This document shows positions 50,251-59,240 of a stretch of 64,000 bases of DNA, piece by piece. The translations under genes and the position numbers were made by a program. Source of the stretch: Brevibacillus fortis (lineage in GTDB: Bacteria; Bacillota; Bacilli; Brevibacillales; Brevibacillaceae); assembly GCF_003013395.1 (NCBI RefSeq), contig NZ_PXZM01000031.1, forward strand, positions 78,357 to 142,356. Reading direction: 5' to 3'. Every line of letters begins with the position of its first letter. Within the stretch, counting starts at the first letter, position 1. The notes under the pieces were generated by a model that made no database searches, had not been told where the DNA came from, and saw only the letters and a program-made list of their open reading frames with translations.

Positions 50251-52839
50251 ATGGCTGAATATACCCCGATGATTCAACAGTATCTGGCTATCAAAAAAGA
50301 TTATCCGGATACTTTCTTATTTTTTCGCTTAGGCGATTTTTACGAACTGTTTTTTGATGACGCCATCCTTGCGTCCCGTGAGTTGGAAATTACACTGACG
50401 GGACGTGAGGGTGGTGGTTCTGAGCGCATACCAATGTGTGGTGTTCCACACCATGCGGCAGATGGCTATATTGCAGAGCTCTTGAAAAAAGGACATAAAG
50501 TAGCCGTTTGCGAGCAAGTCGAAGATCCAAAGGAAGCCAAAGGGGTCGTTCGCCGGGAAGTGACTCGCGTCATTACTCCGGGTACGATGATGGAAGGCAA
50601 ATGGCTGACTGATAAGGAAAACAATTACATGGCAGCGTTGGCCCAGGTAGAAGGTCGGACGGGAATTGCTGCGTGTGATATGAGTACAGGCGAGCTTTAC
50701 GTTACCTCTTTGGTGGGACAGGCAGATGCTGTTCTGGATGAAGCCTTGCAATATCGCCCGAAGGAGCTCGTCTTTTTTGGCCTGGCTGTTTTGCCAAAGA
50801 CAGCACTGCCATCTACTATCGTGGACGCACACCAACTAGATGCATTTGCGGTGGATAGTCAATATGCGGAGCAGGCAAAAGGTTTGGATATGTCCATGCG
50901 AGCGGCGGTCAACGCTCTCTTGTTCTACATAGGGACGACGCAAAAACGCAGTCTTGCCCATATGCGCCTGTTGAAGCAGTACGATGCCAAGCAGTATTTG
51001 CAAATGGACGGCTTTTCCAGACGCAATTTGGAATTGACAGAGACCATTCGCGATAAGACGAAAAAAGGCTCTCTCTTGTGGCTGTTGGATCGGACACAAA
51101 CGGCAATGGGTGGTCGCCTTTTGCGCAGATGGATTGAGCGGCCCTTGCTCAGTCGCGATCAGTTGGAGGCACGTCTGAGCGCTGTGGAGGCCTTGAAGGA
51201 TGACATGCTGCTTCGCTCCGATTTGCGGACTTGCTTGGATCGTGTCTATGATTTGGAGCGTCTAGCGGGTCGTATTTCCTACGGGAATGCAAACGCTCGA
51301 GATCTCATTCAGCTGCGGATGTCTTTGGAAGCTGTTCCAGAGCTGAAGCAGTATATGATCCAAACAAATACCCCGGTATTGATGGAACTGGCGCATGGGA
51401 TGGATGAGTGTACGGATATCGTCAACTATTTGGCTCATGCACTCGTGGATGATCCCCCGATATCGGTTCGTGAAGGCGGAATGATTCGGACGGGATACGA
51501 TGAGTACCTGGACAAGCTCCATACAGCAAGCCGTGAAGGGAAGACGTGGATTGCCCAACTGGAGCAAGGAGAACGGGAAGCGACAGGGATTCGTTCACTC
51601 AAAGTTGGCTTCAATAAAGTGTTCGGCTATTACATCGAAATATCGAAGTCCAATATCGCAAACGTTCCGGCGGGTCGGTATGAGCGCAAGCAAACATTGG
51701 CCAATGCAGAGCGGTACATCACGCCAGAGTTGAAGGAACGCGAAGCCCTCATTCTGGAAGCGGAAGAAAAGATGATGGAGTTGGAATACCAACTGTTCGT
51801 AGCTGTAAGAAGTGAAGTCGCGAAGCATATACCAAGACTCCAGAACCTCGCTGAGCGAATTGCATCTGTCGATGTTCTCCAGGCGTTTGCTACGGTAAGT
51901 GACGAGCGCGGATTTATACGCCCTGAGCTTGTGGAAAGCGGCGAGTATGTCATTTCAGAAGGGCGTCATCCAGTAGTAGAAGCGGTTCTGGAGCGCGAAA
52001 AGTATGTGGCAAATGACGTGGTGATGGATCAGACCAATCGCCAAGTTTTGCTCATTACGGGTCCGAATATGGCGGGTAAAAGTACGTACATGAGACAAAT
52101 CGCCTTGATCACGGTGATGGCACAGATCGGTTGCTTTGTCCCTGCTAAACAGGCCAAGCTGGCGATTGTCGATCAGATTTTTACTCGGATCGGGGCAGCC
52201 GACGACCTAGTAGGTGGGCACAGTACGTTTATGGTGGAAATGCTGGAGACCAGACACGCCCTGCAAAAAGCGACAGCGAAGAGCTTGATCCTGCTCGATG
52301 AAATTGGTCGCGGAACTTCGACGTACGATGGAATGGCGCTTGCACAAGCGGTCATTGAGTACATTTGCCAAAAAATTGGTGCCAAAACACTCTTCTCGAC
52401 GCACTACCATGAGTTGACCGGGTTAGCAGAGACGTTGAGTGGTGTCGTGAATGTCAACGCTCGATGCGAAGAACGGGAAGGAAAGCTCTTGTTCCTCCAC
52501 AAAATTGAAGAAGGTCGAGCAGATAAAAGTTATGGAATCCATGTGGCAGAGCTGGCTGAAATGCCGACCTGGGTTATTGAGCGGGCGCGCAGCATTTTAA
52601 CCGGGCTTGAGGCGAATGGAAATGCAGGGAATGGAAATGCAGCGAGTGACTTGCAAATGTCGCTCGAATCGCTATGGACGGCACCAGTTGCGGCGGTGCG
52701 TGAAGAACCAATGCAGTTTGCGTCGGCGGAGGAAGAAGCGATTATGGCCGAACTGCGCGAGCTGGATTTGAATTCAACGACGCCAATGGACGCCATGATG
52801 AAGCTGTATGCATGGAAACAGCAATTGAAAAAGCGATAG
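50251..52839 (+). CDS. mutS: DNA mismatch repair protein MutS
   Basis: Recognises mismatches and small loops. The 862-residue protein has the mismatch-wedge F-x-E in GDFYELFF (Phe30, Glu32), the connector and lever domains, Walker A GPNMAGKST (~608-616), DEIGRGTSTYDG and the helix-turn-helix at the dimer end. The last part (from ~790) is a variable linker followed by a C-terminal helical segment. ATG 50251 follows TAGGAGAAG. mutL starts 24 bases later. Confidence 0.97.
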   Translation: MAEYTPMIQQYLAIKKDYPDTFLFFRLGDFYELFFDDAILASRELEITLTGREGGGSERIPMCGVPHHAADGYIAELLKKGHKVAVCEQVEDPKEAKGVVRREVTRVITPGTMMEGKWLTDKENNYMAALAQVEGRTGIAACDMSTGELYVTSLVGQADAVLDEALQYRPKELVFFGLAVLPKTALPSTIVDAHQLDAFAVDSQYAEQAKGLDMSMRAAVNALLFYIGTTQKRSLAHMRLLKQYDAKQYLQMDGFSRRNLELTETIRDKTKKGSLLWLLDRTQTAMGGRLLRRWIERPLLSRDQLEARLSAVEALKDDMLLRSDLRTCLDRVYDLERLAGRISYGNANARDLIQLRMSLEAVPELKQYMIQTNTPVLMELAHGMDECTDIVNYLAHALVDDPPISVREGGMIRTGYDEYLDKLHTASREGKTWIAQLEQGEREATGIRSLKVGFNKVFGYYIEISKSNIANVPAGRYERKQTLANAERYITPELKEREALILEAEEKMMELEYQLFVAVRSEVAKHIPRLQNLAERIASVDVLQAFATVSDERGFIRPELVESGEYVISEGRHPVVEAVLEREKYVANDVVMDQTNRQVLLITGPNMAGKSTYMRQIALITVMAQIGCFVPAKQAKLAIVDQIFTRIGAADDLVGGHSTFMVEMLETRHALQKATAKSLILLDEIGRGTSTYDGMALAQAVIEYICQKIGAKTLFSTHYHELTGLAETLSGVVNVNARCEEREGKLLFLHKIEEGRADKSYGIHVAELAEMPTWVIERARSILTGLEANGNAGNGNAASDLQMSLESLWTAPVAAVREEPMQFASAEEEAIMAELRELDLNSTTPMDAMMKLYAWKQQLKKR

Positions 52840-52863
52840 GTTTCGTCCGGAGGGGAGGCACTC

Positions 52864-54939
52864 ATGGGAAGCATTCAATTGTTAGATGAGCATCTCGCCA
52901 ATATGATTGCTGCAGGGGAAGTAGTGGAAAGGCCAGCTTCGGTTGTCAAGGAGCTGGTCGAAAATGCCATTGATGCCAGTGCTACGACAATCGAGATCCA
53001 TGTAGAAGAAGGCGGTCTGGAGATGATTCGGATCGTTGACAATGGCAAAGGGATGGATCGGGAAGATTGTCAGTTGGCTTTTGAACGTCATGCCACGAGT
53101 AAAATCAGCAACGCTCGTGATTTGTTCCGCATTCGTACACTGGGCTTTCGTGGCGAGGCACTGCCGAGTATTGCTGCAGTCTCGCGTATGGAGCTGACGA
53201 GCAGTACGTCCAGTAGTGAGGTAGGCACTCATCTCTTGATTGAAGGTGGGCAGCTCGGTACCATTTCCGATAAAGCCGCTGTAAAAGGGACGGAAGTATG
53301 TGTACGCAGCTTGTTTTTCAACACACCTGCGCGCTTGAAGTACATGAAGTCGATCGCCACGGAAGTCGGACATATTTCCGATTATGTGAACCGGCTGGCA
53401 CTCACGCATCCGTCGATCTCCTTCCTGCTGACTCATAACGGCAAAACACTCTTGCAAACATCTGGTGACGGAAAGCTACTGCACGTCATGGCGGCTATCT
53501 ACGGTGTGCAAGTAGCAAAGCTATTGCTTCCAATTGCAGGGGAGACCCTCGACTATAAGTGGTCTGGTTTTCTTTCGAAGACGGAAGTGACAAGGGCGAA
53601 TCGCTCGTATCTTTCGACGCTGGTAAACGGTCGGTACGTGCGCAGCTATTCGATCAATAATGCGATTATGCGGGGTTATCATACATTGTTACCCATCGGC
53701 CGTTATCCGATTGTGGCTCTACAGATCGAGATGGATCCGTCACTGGTCGATGTGAATGTGCATCCTGCCAAGCTAGAGGCAAGATTCAGTAAAGAAGATG
53801 AATTGTGCAGTGCAATAGAACAGTCGGTAAAAGAGACTTTGCGACAAGGCTTAGGAATTGTCAGACCCATGGCTACACAACCAAAAGCTAAGGTCGTGAC
53901 GCAGGTCGTACAACCGCAGTTCGACCTGCAAATCACCAAGCCTGACACGCCACAATCGCCTTTATTAGCAGCGAGTCCCCGGCTTCAGGAATGGATGGCC
54001 AAGCAGGAGACGACAAATAAGCAAGTGGATACTGTGACGCCTATCGCACCATCCATTGAGAACGGTACGGTGAGGGAGTCTTCTGCCAACTATGAAAAGC
54101 TGGAGTCTGCAAAAGTAGAGGTATTCCCGAATGAAATGGTGCAGGCGACTCTGTTGGATCAAAAGGACACGAGGGAATCTCTCCAACCTTACGAGACGAA
54201 GCTTCCGTCACAGTTGGACATTGCCCTGGCTCCATCTCCTGCTCAACATTCCATTATTGAAATCAGTAGCGAGGACAACCCAGTCGCAGCAAGTACCGAT
54301 CCATCACCGCCACTCTTGGAAGCTACCACTGAAAATGAGACGGATTCGCCTGTTCCCGTTATGTACCCAGTTGGTCAAGTACATGGCACCTACATCGTCG
54401 CGCAAAATGACGAAGGGATGTATTTGATCGATCAACATGCCGCGCAGGAGCGGATCTTTTACGAGTATTTCATGGACAAGCTTGCAGAAGAGGTCATTTC
54501 CAGCCAGATCATGCTGTTTCCTCATACGGTGGAGTATACGGCTGCAGAGGCAAGCAAACTGGAGAAGCGACTATCGCTTTTGCAGTCGTTTGGTTTGGAG
54601 ATCGAGGCGTTTGGTGGACGGACCTTTATCGTTCGCGCTCATCCGCATTGGTTTCCAGAAGGAGCGGAGCTGGAGGTCATTGAGGAGCTCATTCAGTTTG
54701 TACTGGAAACGGGAGAAAACGCCCAAGCCAATGTCGTGCTGATGCGCGAGAAAGCTGCCATCATGATGTCCTGCAAAGCATCGATTAAAGCGAACCGCTT
54801 CCTGACGCATGCAGAGATGGAAAGCTTGCTGAACCAACTGCGCAATACGAGCAGTCCATATACGTGCCCGCATGGCAGGCCGATTGTGATTCATTTTTCT
54901 GGTTATGACTTAGAAAAAATGTTTAAGCGTGTGATGTAA
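52864..54939 (+). CDS. mutL: DNA mismatch repair protein MutL (endonuclease type)
   Basis: A 691-residue homodimeric ATPase. N-terminal GHKL domain: IAAGEVVERPASVVKELVENAIDA, DNGKGM, FRGEALPSIA. A long variable linker (~340-500). The C-terminal domain carries DQHAAQERIFYE, matching DQHA-x2-E-x4-E, plus SCKASIKA and CPHGRP: the zinc-dependent nicking endonuclease signature of bacteria lacking MutH. ATG 52864 follows GGAGGGGAGG. In contrast to E. coli MutL it should nick DNA itself. Confidence 0.96.
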   Translation: MGSIQLLDEHLANMIAAGEVVERPASVVKELVENAIDASATTIEIHVEEGGLEMIRIVDNGKGMDREDCQLAFERHATSKISNARDLFRIRTLGFRGEALPSIAAVSRMELTSSTSSSEVGTHLLIEGGQLGTISDKAAVKGTEVCVRSLFFNTPARLKYMKSIATEVGHISDYVNRLALTHPSISFLLTHNGKTLLQTSGDGKLLHVMAAIYGVQVAKLLLPIAGETLDYKWSGFLSKTEVTRANRSYLSTLVNGRYVRSYSINNAIMRGYHTLLPIGRYPIVALQIEMDPSLVDVNVHPAKLEARFSKEDELCSAIEQSVKETLRQGLGIVRPMATQPKAKVVTQVVQPQFDLQITKPDTPQSPLLAASPRLQEWMAKQETTNKQVDTVTPIAPSIENGTVRESSANYEKLESAKVEVFPNEMVQATLLDQKDTRESLQPYETKLPSQLDIALAPSPAQHSIIEISSEDNPVAASTDPSPPLLEATTENETDSPVPVMYPVGQVHGTYIVAQNDEGMYLIDQHAAQERIFYEYFMDKLAEEVISSQIMLFPHTVEYTAAEASKLEKRLSLLQSFGLEIEAFGGRTFIVRAHPHWFPEGAELEVIEELIQFVLETGENAQANVVLMREKAAIMMSCKASIKANRFLTHAEMESLLNQLRNTSSPYTCPHGRPIVIHFSGYDLEKMFKRVM

Positions 54940-54941
54940 TA

Positions 54942-54977
54942 GACACTCCCAGGGACACTTCCTTGGGGGTGTTTCTT
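54942..54977 (+). terminator. Terminator after mutL
   Basis: ACACTCCCAGG pairs imperfectly with CCTTGGGGGTGT, followed by TTCTTC. Confidence 0.6.
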
Positions 54978-55067
54978 CGTTGTGGTTTATTCAGAAAATT
55001 CGAAAATCAAGATTGATTTTAGACAAACACTGACTTATGATTACTTGCAAAAACGAGGTGAAACAAG

Positions 55068-56264
55068 ATGAATTCATTACGCCAAACGGGGATGTTTATT
55101 TATCCGTGGGATATAGCTGAGGGTGGTATCGAAGCTGTGATGCAAACATTGCAAGCAGCCAAATGCAATACAGCAGTGGTCAATAGCAGCTACCATCAGG
55201 GGAGATTTTTTCACCCGCGAAGCAAAACGTTTCGCAGGCTGCCGTTTTCTGGAGTATCGTTTACGCCGGAATGGTCGAAGTACAACCGTTTGCGCCCAAC
55301 CGTACATGAACAAATAGCGCAAGCAGGCATTCTTGCCAAAACGAAAGAAGGTTGTGAGCAGGCAGGAATCGGATTTCATACATGGTGGGTTGGCCTTCAT
55401 AATTCTACGCTTGGTTTGGCTCATCCAGATCTCTGTGTGCAAAACATTTGGGGGGATACATACACATACGCGCTATGTCCATCGCAGCCTGAGGTTCAGC
55501 ATTACGCCAAGGCACTTTTTACAGATACGCTGGAGCAGGTCAAGCCAGAGCGGATCTTGATCGAAGCGACCGCCTTTTTACCGATGAAGCATGGCGAGCA
55601 TCATGAAGTATGCCTCCTACCGTTAGGAGAATCACTGCAATGGTTACTCTCGCTCTGTTTTTGTGGGGCATGTACGGAGCGTGCTGAATCGAAGCAAATC
55701 GATGTAGGAGCAGTCCGACTGCTTGTATCGAGGCTAGTCAGTCAGATGGTGGAAGCCGATTCTATCTCGCAAGTATCCGCAGAAGCGAGAGAGATTGCCT
55801 TTTTGCTGGTGGAATACCCGGAATTGTATCACTATCAGCAATCCTGTCTGGAAGTGGTAGACATGTTATGGAGGAGCTTGAAGGAAATCGCACAGAGTAA
55901 GGGGATTGCGCTGGATGGCTTTCCGTCCTCAACCCCGTTTTTTGTGAATCAGTCTTATTTGGAAGGGGTTTCGTTGCGAAAAGCTGCGGCTACACTCGAT
56001 CGCCTTGTTCCGCTCGCCTATGGAGGAAGTGTCGATGAGGTGGCGTATACGTTTCATGCGATCAAGCTGGTAGCCCCAGAAGCAACGTTGGGGGCAGCCT
56101 TCTCCCTGCATCATAGCCAAATCCAGTCAGCAGTCGAGCTGGCAGCGAGGGTGAAAACTGCCGTGGACGCAGGTGCTCAATCGATTACCTATTACAATCT
56201 CGGTTTGTTAAATAACCGCAGGCTGGACTGGATCAGACAGGCGAACCTTACCATAGAGGAGTAA
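55068..56264 (+). CDS. Unknown protein with TIM-barrel glycosidase-like features
   Basis: A 398-residue cytoplasmic protein I do not recognise by name. It begins FIYPWDIAEGGIEAVMQTLQAAKCNTAVV and has TWWVGLHNS, ALCPSQPEVQHYAKALF, ILIEATAFLP and ITYYNLGLL, spaced like the strands of a (beta/alpha)8 barrel as in glycoside-hydrolase-like families. LCFCGACTERA (CxCxxC) resembles the metal-binding C-x-C-xx-C insert seen in some such barrels. No signal peptide. ATG 55068 follows AACGAGGTGAAAC. It has its own hairpin downstream and is not in an operon with mutL. Function unknown. Confidence 0.65.
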   Translation: MNSLRQTGMFIYPWDIAEGGIEAVMQTLQAAKCNTAVVNSSYHQGRFFHPRSKTFRRLPFSGVSFTPEWSKYNRLRPTVHEQIAQAGILAKTKEGCEQAGIGFHTWWVGLHNSTLGLAHPDLCVQNIWGDTYTYALCPSQPEVQHYAKALFTDTLEQVKPERILIEATAFLPMKHGEHHEVCLLPLGESLQWLLSLCFCGACTERAESKQIDVGAVRLLVSRLVSQMVEADSISQVSAEAREIAFLLVEYPELYHYQQSCLEVVDMLWRSLKEIAQSKGIALDGFPSSTPFFVNQSYLEGVSLRKAAATLDRLVPLAYGGSVDEVAYTFHAIKLVAPEATLGAAFSLHHSQIQSAVELAARVKTAVDAGAQSITYYNLGLLNNRRLDWIRQANLTIEE

Positions 56265-56280
56265 ATCTGCTCTCAATAAA

Positions 56281-56310
56281 CAAGACCCACGGAACTTCGC
56301 GGGTCTTGTT
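56281..56310 (+). terminator. Terminator after the TIM-barrel-like gene
   Basis: CAAGACCC (56281-56288) pairs with GGGTCTTG (56301-56308); the T-tract is short. Confidence 0.6.
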
Positions 56311-56421
56311 CACATGGATGGAATGGATGGACTGGAAAATCATACTACAGCCCGACGCGCTTTCATAAAAAATGGTATGATTGTCATAGCGAAGAGGAAA
56401 GCAGTTTGGTTCAGATTCTAT

Positions 56422-56450
56422 TTGACCGGCAAATTAATCCTGCTTACAAT
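56422..56450 (+). promoter_or_regulatory. Sigma-A promoter of the methyltransferase-miaA-hfq unit
   Basis: TTGACC (56422-56427), 17 bases, TACAAT (56445-56450). Confidence 0.7.
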
Positions 56451-56549
56451 AATATGATCATTACCGTTTATGTAAAAACCGTCGAGTCGTTTTTCTAGAA
56501 CAGCAGTTCTTGTCAAAAGGGGCGAAGACGTAAGGAAGGGAACAAAGGC

Positions 56550-57335
56550 GTGATTGTTACAACAGGACTTGAGCCTGGTGAAGAAACCTTGCGTCATGCA
56601 GCTGAATTGGCTAGTACATTGGGGCTACAGGTTGTGAATCGGCGAGATTTTTCATTGGGTCAAATGCGCAAGCGATATGGGGTAGAAGAAGTATTGGTGG
56701 TGTCCGCTCTCGGAGCGCGTCTAGAAGTGCCGGGGAAAAAACCTTTCTTTTTTCATCCGAACACAGCCGCTTTTCGTATAAAGCGGCTCATGCGCGGCGA
56801 TACTGATACTATGCTTGTTTCTTGCCAAATTCATCCAGGTGATGAAGTGCTGGACGCAACCTTGGGTTTGGGTGCTGACGCTATAGTCTTTTCTCATGCG
56901 ACTGGCGCAAATGGGAAAGTCGTTGGCATCGAATCTGAGCGATTGCTAGCCATCTTGGTAGAAGATGGACTGCGGCACTGGTCATCCGATGCGGTAGAAC
57001 TGGAGCAAGCCATGCGTCGTATTGAGGTGCGATGTGGCAACCATCTAGAAGTACTGAGAGGACTGCCTGCACGTTCCTTCGACGTGGTTTATTTCGATCC
57101 GATGTTCGAAGTAACGGTACAAAGCTCGTCGGGGATCGCCGGAGTCCGAGAGCTCGCCAATCCAGATGCTCTTTGCGAGGAGGCTGTCTTGGAAGCGCAG
57201 CGAGTTGCGAGAAAACGTGTGGTAATGAAAGAAGGAAAAGAAGGTAGGATGTACGAGCGCTTTGGTTTTACGCCGTTTCGCTCCCGCGGCCAGCAGGTCG
57301 TGTACAGCTACAAAGAGATAGGTGGAGGGGAGTGA
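56550..57335 (+). CDS. Class I SAM-dependent methyltransferase (RsmJ-like)
   Basis: A 261-residue protein. The first 60 residues form a small alpha/beta domain (LRHAAELASTLGLQVVNRRDFSLGQM), then a class I methyltransferase fold with VLDATLGLGADAIVFSHA (SAM loop), VVGIESERLLAILVEDGL and the catalytic-type YFDPMF. The YFDPMF motif and overall layout recall RsmJ (16S rRNA m2G1516), but it is more divergent; the target is not certain. GTG 56550 is preceded by GGAAGGGAACAAAGG. Its stop overlaps the miaA region, indicating an operon with miaA and hfq. Confidence 0.8.
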   Translation: MIVTTGLEPGEETLRHAAELASTLGLQVVNRRDFSLGQMRKRYGVEEVLVVSALGARLEVPGKKPFFFHPNTAAFRIKRLMRGDTDTMLVSCQIHPGDEVLDATLGLGADAIVFSHATGANGKVVGIESERLLAILVEDGLRHWSSDAVELEQAMRRIEVRCGNHLEVLRGLPARSFDVVYFDPMFEVTVQSSSGIAGVRELANPDALCEEAVLEAQRVARKRVVMKEGKEGRMYERFGFTPFRSRGQQVVYSYKEIGGGE

Positions 57336-57337
57336 CC

Positions 57338-58291
57338 TTGCAACAGAGAGAAAGGCTAGTCGTGATTATTGGCCCAACAGCGGTCGGCAAGACCCAGCTT
57401 AGTCTGGAGCTGGCCGAACAGTTCGACGGTGAGATCATTTCCGGAGATTCCATGCAAGTATACCGTGGAATGGATATTGGCACCGCAAAAGCAGAATCTG
57501 AGGAGCTTGCGAGCATACCGCATCACCTCATTGATATTAAAAATCCAGACGAAGAATATTCTGTCGCGATGTTTCAGGAAAGTGCCGCATCGTTGATTAC
57601 AGACATCAACCAACGTGGCAAACTTCCGTTTATCGCCGGCGGGACAGGTCTGTACATAGAATCGGTTACCCATCGATTTCAGTTTTCCACCACCTCTCAA
57701 GACCCTGAGCTGCGTGATCGACTGCAAAGATTGGCTGACAGCGAAGGCGTGGAAGCACTGCACGCCCGATTGGCCGATGTCGATCCGATTACAGCCGAAC
57801 GCTTGCATCCCAATGATGTAAAGCGGGTGATTCGCGCACTGGAGATTTATGAAAGCAGCGGATACAAAATGTCCGACTTTCAGTTACGGGCGCAGCATTC
57901 ACCCTATGACTTGGTGATGATCGGTCTCACGATGGACCGCGCAAAGCTGTATGAACGAATCAACCACCGGGTCGAACTCATGATCGAAGCGGGACTGGTT
58001 GAGGAAGTGAGGGGGCTCTTGGATGCTGGCTACGACGCGTCACTGGTTTCCATGCAAGGTTTGGGATACAAGGAACTCATCCCGTATCTGTATGGAGAAA
58101 TCACGCTAGAAAAAGCAGTGAACGACATTCAGCAACGAACGCGTCATTTTGCCAAACGCCAGCTATCTTGGTTCCGTCGCATGGCAGAAATTCAATGGTT
58201 TGACATGACCGATCCGGCCGAGCAGAGGAATAACGTGGAAACTATCAAGCGAATATTGGCAGGAAAGTTTCAACAATTGCCGAATATATAA
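57338..58291 (+). CDS. miaA: tRNA dimethylallyltransferase MiaA
   Basis: Adds dimethylallyl to A37 of tRNAs reading UNN codons; MiaB then thiomethylates. The 317-residue protein has the P-loop IIGPTAVGKTQLS, SGDSMQVYRGMDIGTAK, and VRALEIYESSG. TTG 57338 is 6 bases after GGAGGGGAG; an in-frame GTG at 57332 is inside the ribosome site. The upstream gene overlaps. hfq follows 29 bases on, the classic miaA-hfq pairing. Confidence 0.96.
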   Translation: MQQRERLVVIIGPTAVGKTQLSLELAEQFDGEIISGDSMQVYRGMDIGTAKAESEELASIPHHLIDIKNPDEEYSVAMFQESAASLITDINQRGKLPFIAGGTGLYIESVTHRFQFSTTSQDPELRDRLQRLADSEGVEALHARLADVDPITAERLHPNDVKRVIRALEIYESSGYKMSDFQLRAQHSPYDLVMIGLTMDRAKLYERINHRVELMIEAGLVEEVRGLLDAGYDASLVSMQGLGYKELIPYLYGEITLEKAVNDIQQRTRHFAKRQLSWFRRMAEIQWFDMTDPAEQRNNVETIKRILAGKFQQLPNI

Positions 58292-58320
58292 CATACAAGT
58301 CCTTTTAGGGGGTAGTGTAC

Positions 58321-58560
58321 ATGAAACAGACGATCAACATTCAAGATACGTTCTTGAATCATTTGCGGAAAGAAAACATCGCGGTTACCATTTACCTTGT
58401 GAACGGATTTCAATTGCGCGGGTATATTAAAGCATTCGATAATTTCACGATTGTGATTGATAGCGAAGGCAAGCAACAATTAGTATACAAGCATGCGATC
58501 TCCACTTTCACTCCGCAACGCCCTGTATCACTCATGTCTCAGGAGAACAACCAACAGTAA
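58321..58560 (+). CDS. hfq: RNA chaperone Hfq
   Basis: A 79-residue Sm-like hexameric protein. The Sm1 segment (VNGFQLRGYIKAFDNFTI) and Sm2 YKHAIST are intact; the C-terminal tail is short, as in other Gram-positives. ATG 58321 follows AGGGGGTAG; an in-frame GTG two codons earlier is possible but less likely. Last gene of the methyltransferase-miaA-hfq unit, ended by a terminator. Confidence 0.97.
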   Translation: MKQTINIQDTFLNHLRKENIAVTIYLVNGFQLRGYIKAFDNFTIVIDSEGKQQLVYKHAISTFTPQRPVSLMSQENNQQ

Positions 58561-58577
58561 GCGAAGCAACACCAACA

Positions 58578-58607
58578 GCCAGGATACATGTGATCCTGGT
58601 TCTTTTT
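58578..58607 (+). terminator. Terminator after hfq
   Basis: CCAGGAT (58579-58585) pairs with ATCCTGG (58593-58599), followed by TTCTTTTT. Confidence 0.8.
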
Positions 58608-58655
58608 ATTTTTTGGTGCGAGCGAGGAAATACCATCAACGCAAAAAGAATCAAT

Positions 58656-58693
58656 GAAAAAGCCCTGTCGCCGTTAAAGCGAACAGGGCTTTC
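58656..58693 (-). terminator. Terminator after the VOC gene
   Basis: On the minus strand AAGCCCTGT pairs with ACAGGGCTT (stems around 58691-58683 and 58668-58660), followed by TTTC. A-rich sequence on the other side allows bidirectional use. Confidence 0.8.
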
Positions 58694-58696
58694 CTA

Positions 58697-59128
58697 TTAC
58701 TCCATGCAATGGTTATCTGTGTAAATTTGGAATGTGATTCCGAACTTGTCCTTCACATTGCCATATGCTGGGCTGAAGAACGTTTCTTGTAGAGGCATAA
58801 GCACTTGACCGCCTTCTTGCAGGGCATCAAAAATCTTATGAGATTGCTCTTTATCATCGGTCGAGATGCAGATGGTCACTTGATCACCAAGCTGATGCGG
58901 TTGTCCTGGAAAGGTATCGGAAAACATCAGTTCCGTTTCACCGACGCGAATAGTAGCATGTCCGATACGATTTTTGGCTTCTTCAGGTAATGGAAACTCC
59001 GGATTTTCAGGCATTTCACCGAAGGTTTGCTTATACAGCACTTCAGCACCTAGAGCTTGCTCGTAAAAGCTAATTGCTTCACTTGCAGTACCATTCAAAA
59101 CGATGTAAGGAATCAAACGCAATGCCAT
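58697..59128 (-). CDS. VOC family (PhnB/glyoxalase-like) protein
   Basis: A 143-residue vicinal-oxygen-chelate protein of the PhnB-like (3-demethylubiquinone methyltransferase-type) group. The start LRLIPYIVLNGTASEAISFYEQALGAEVL and end DKFGITFQIY are characteristic. Metal-site residues typical of true glyoxalase I are only partly present, and most such proteins have no assigned reaction. Start at 59128 on the minus strand, after a GGGAGATG ribosome site. Monocistronic. Confidence 0.85.
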   Translation of the reverse strand: MALRLIPYIVLNGTASEAISFYEQALGAEVLYKQTFGEMPENPEFPLPEEAKNRIGHATIRVGETELMFSDTFPGQPHQLGDQVTICISTDDKEQSHKIFDALQEGGQVLMPLQETFFSPAYGNVKDKFGITFQIYTDNHCME

Positions 59129-59240
59129 CAGTCAACATCTCCCTTGGTTTTTATATGACCAACTTGCCAAGTCCACTTACTATTATTACCCATAATGTGA
59201 TTGTAATGCACAGAACGTATGTTTGCAAGAGGCAAAATGA

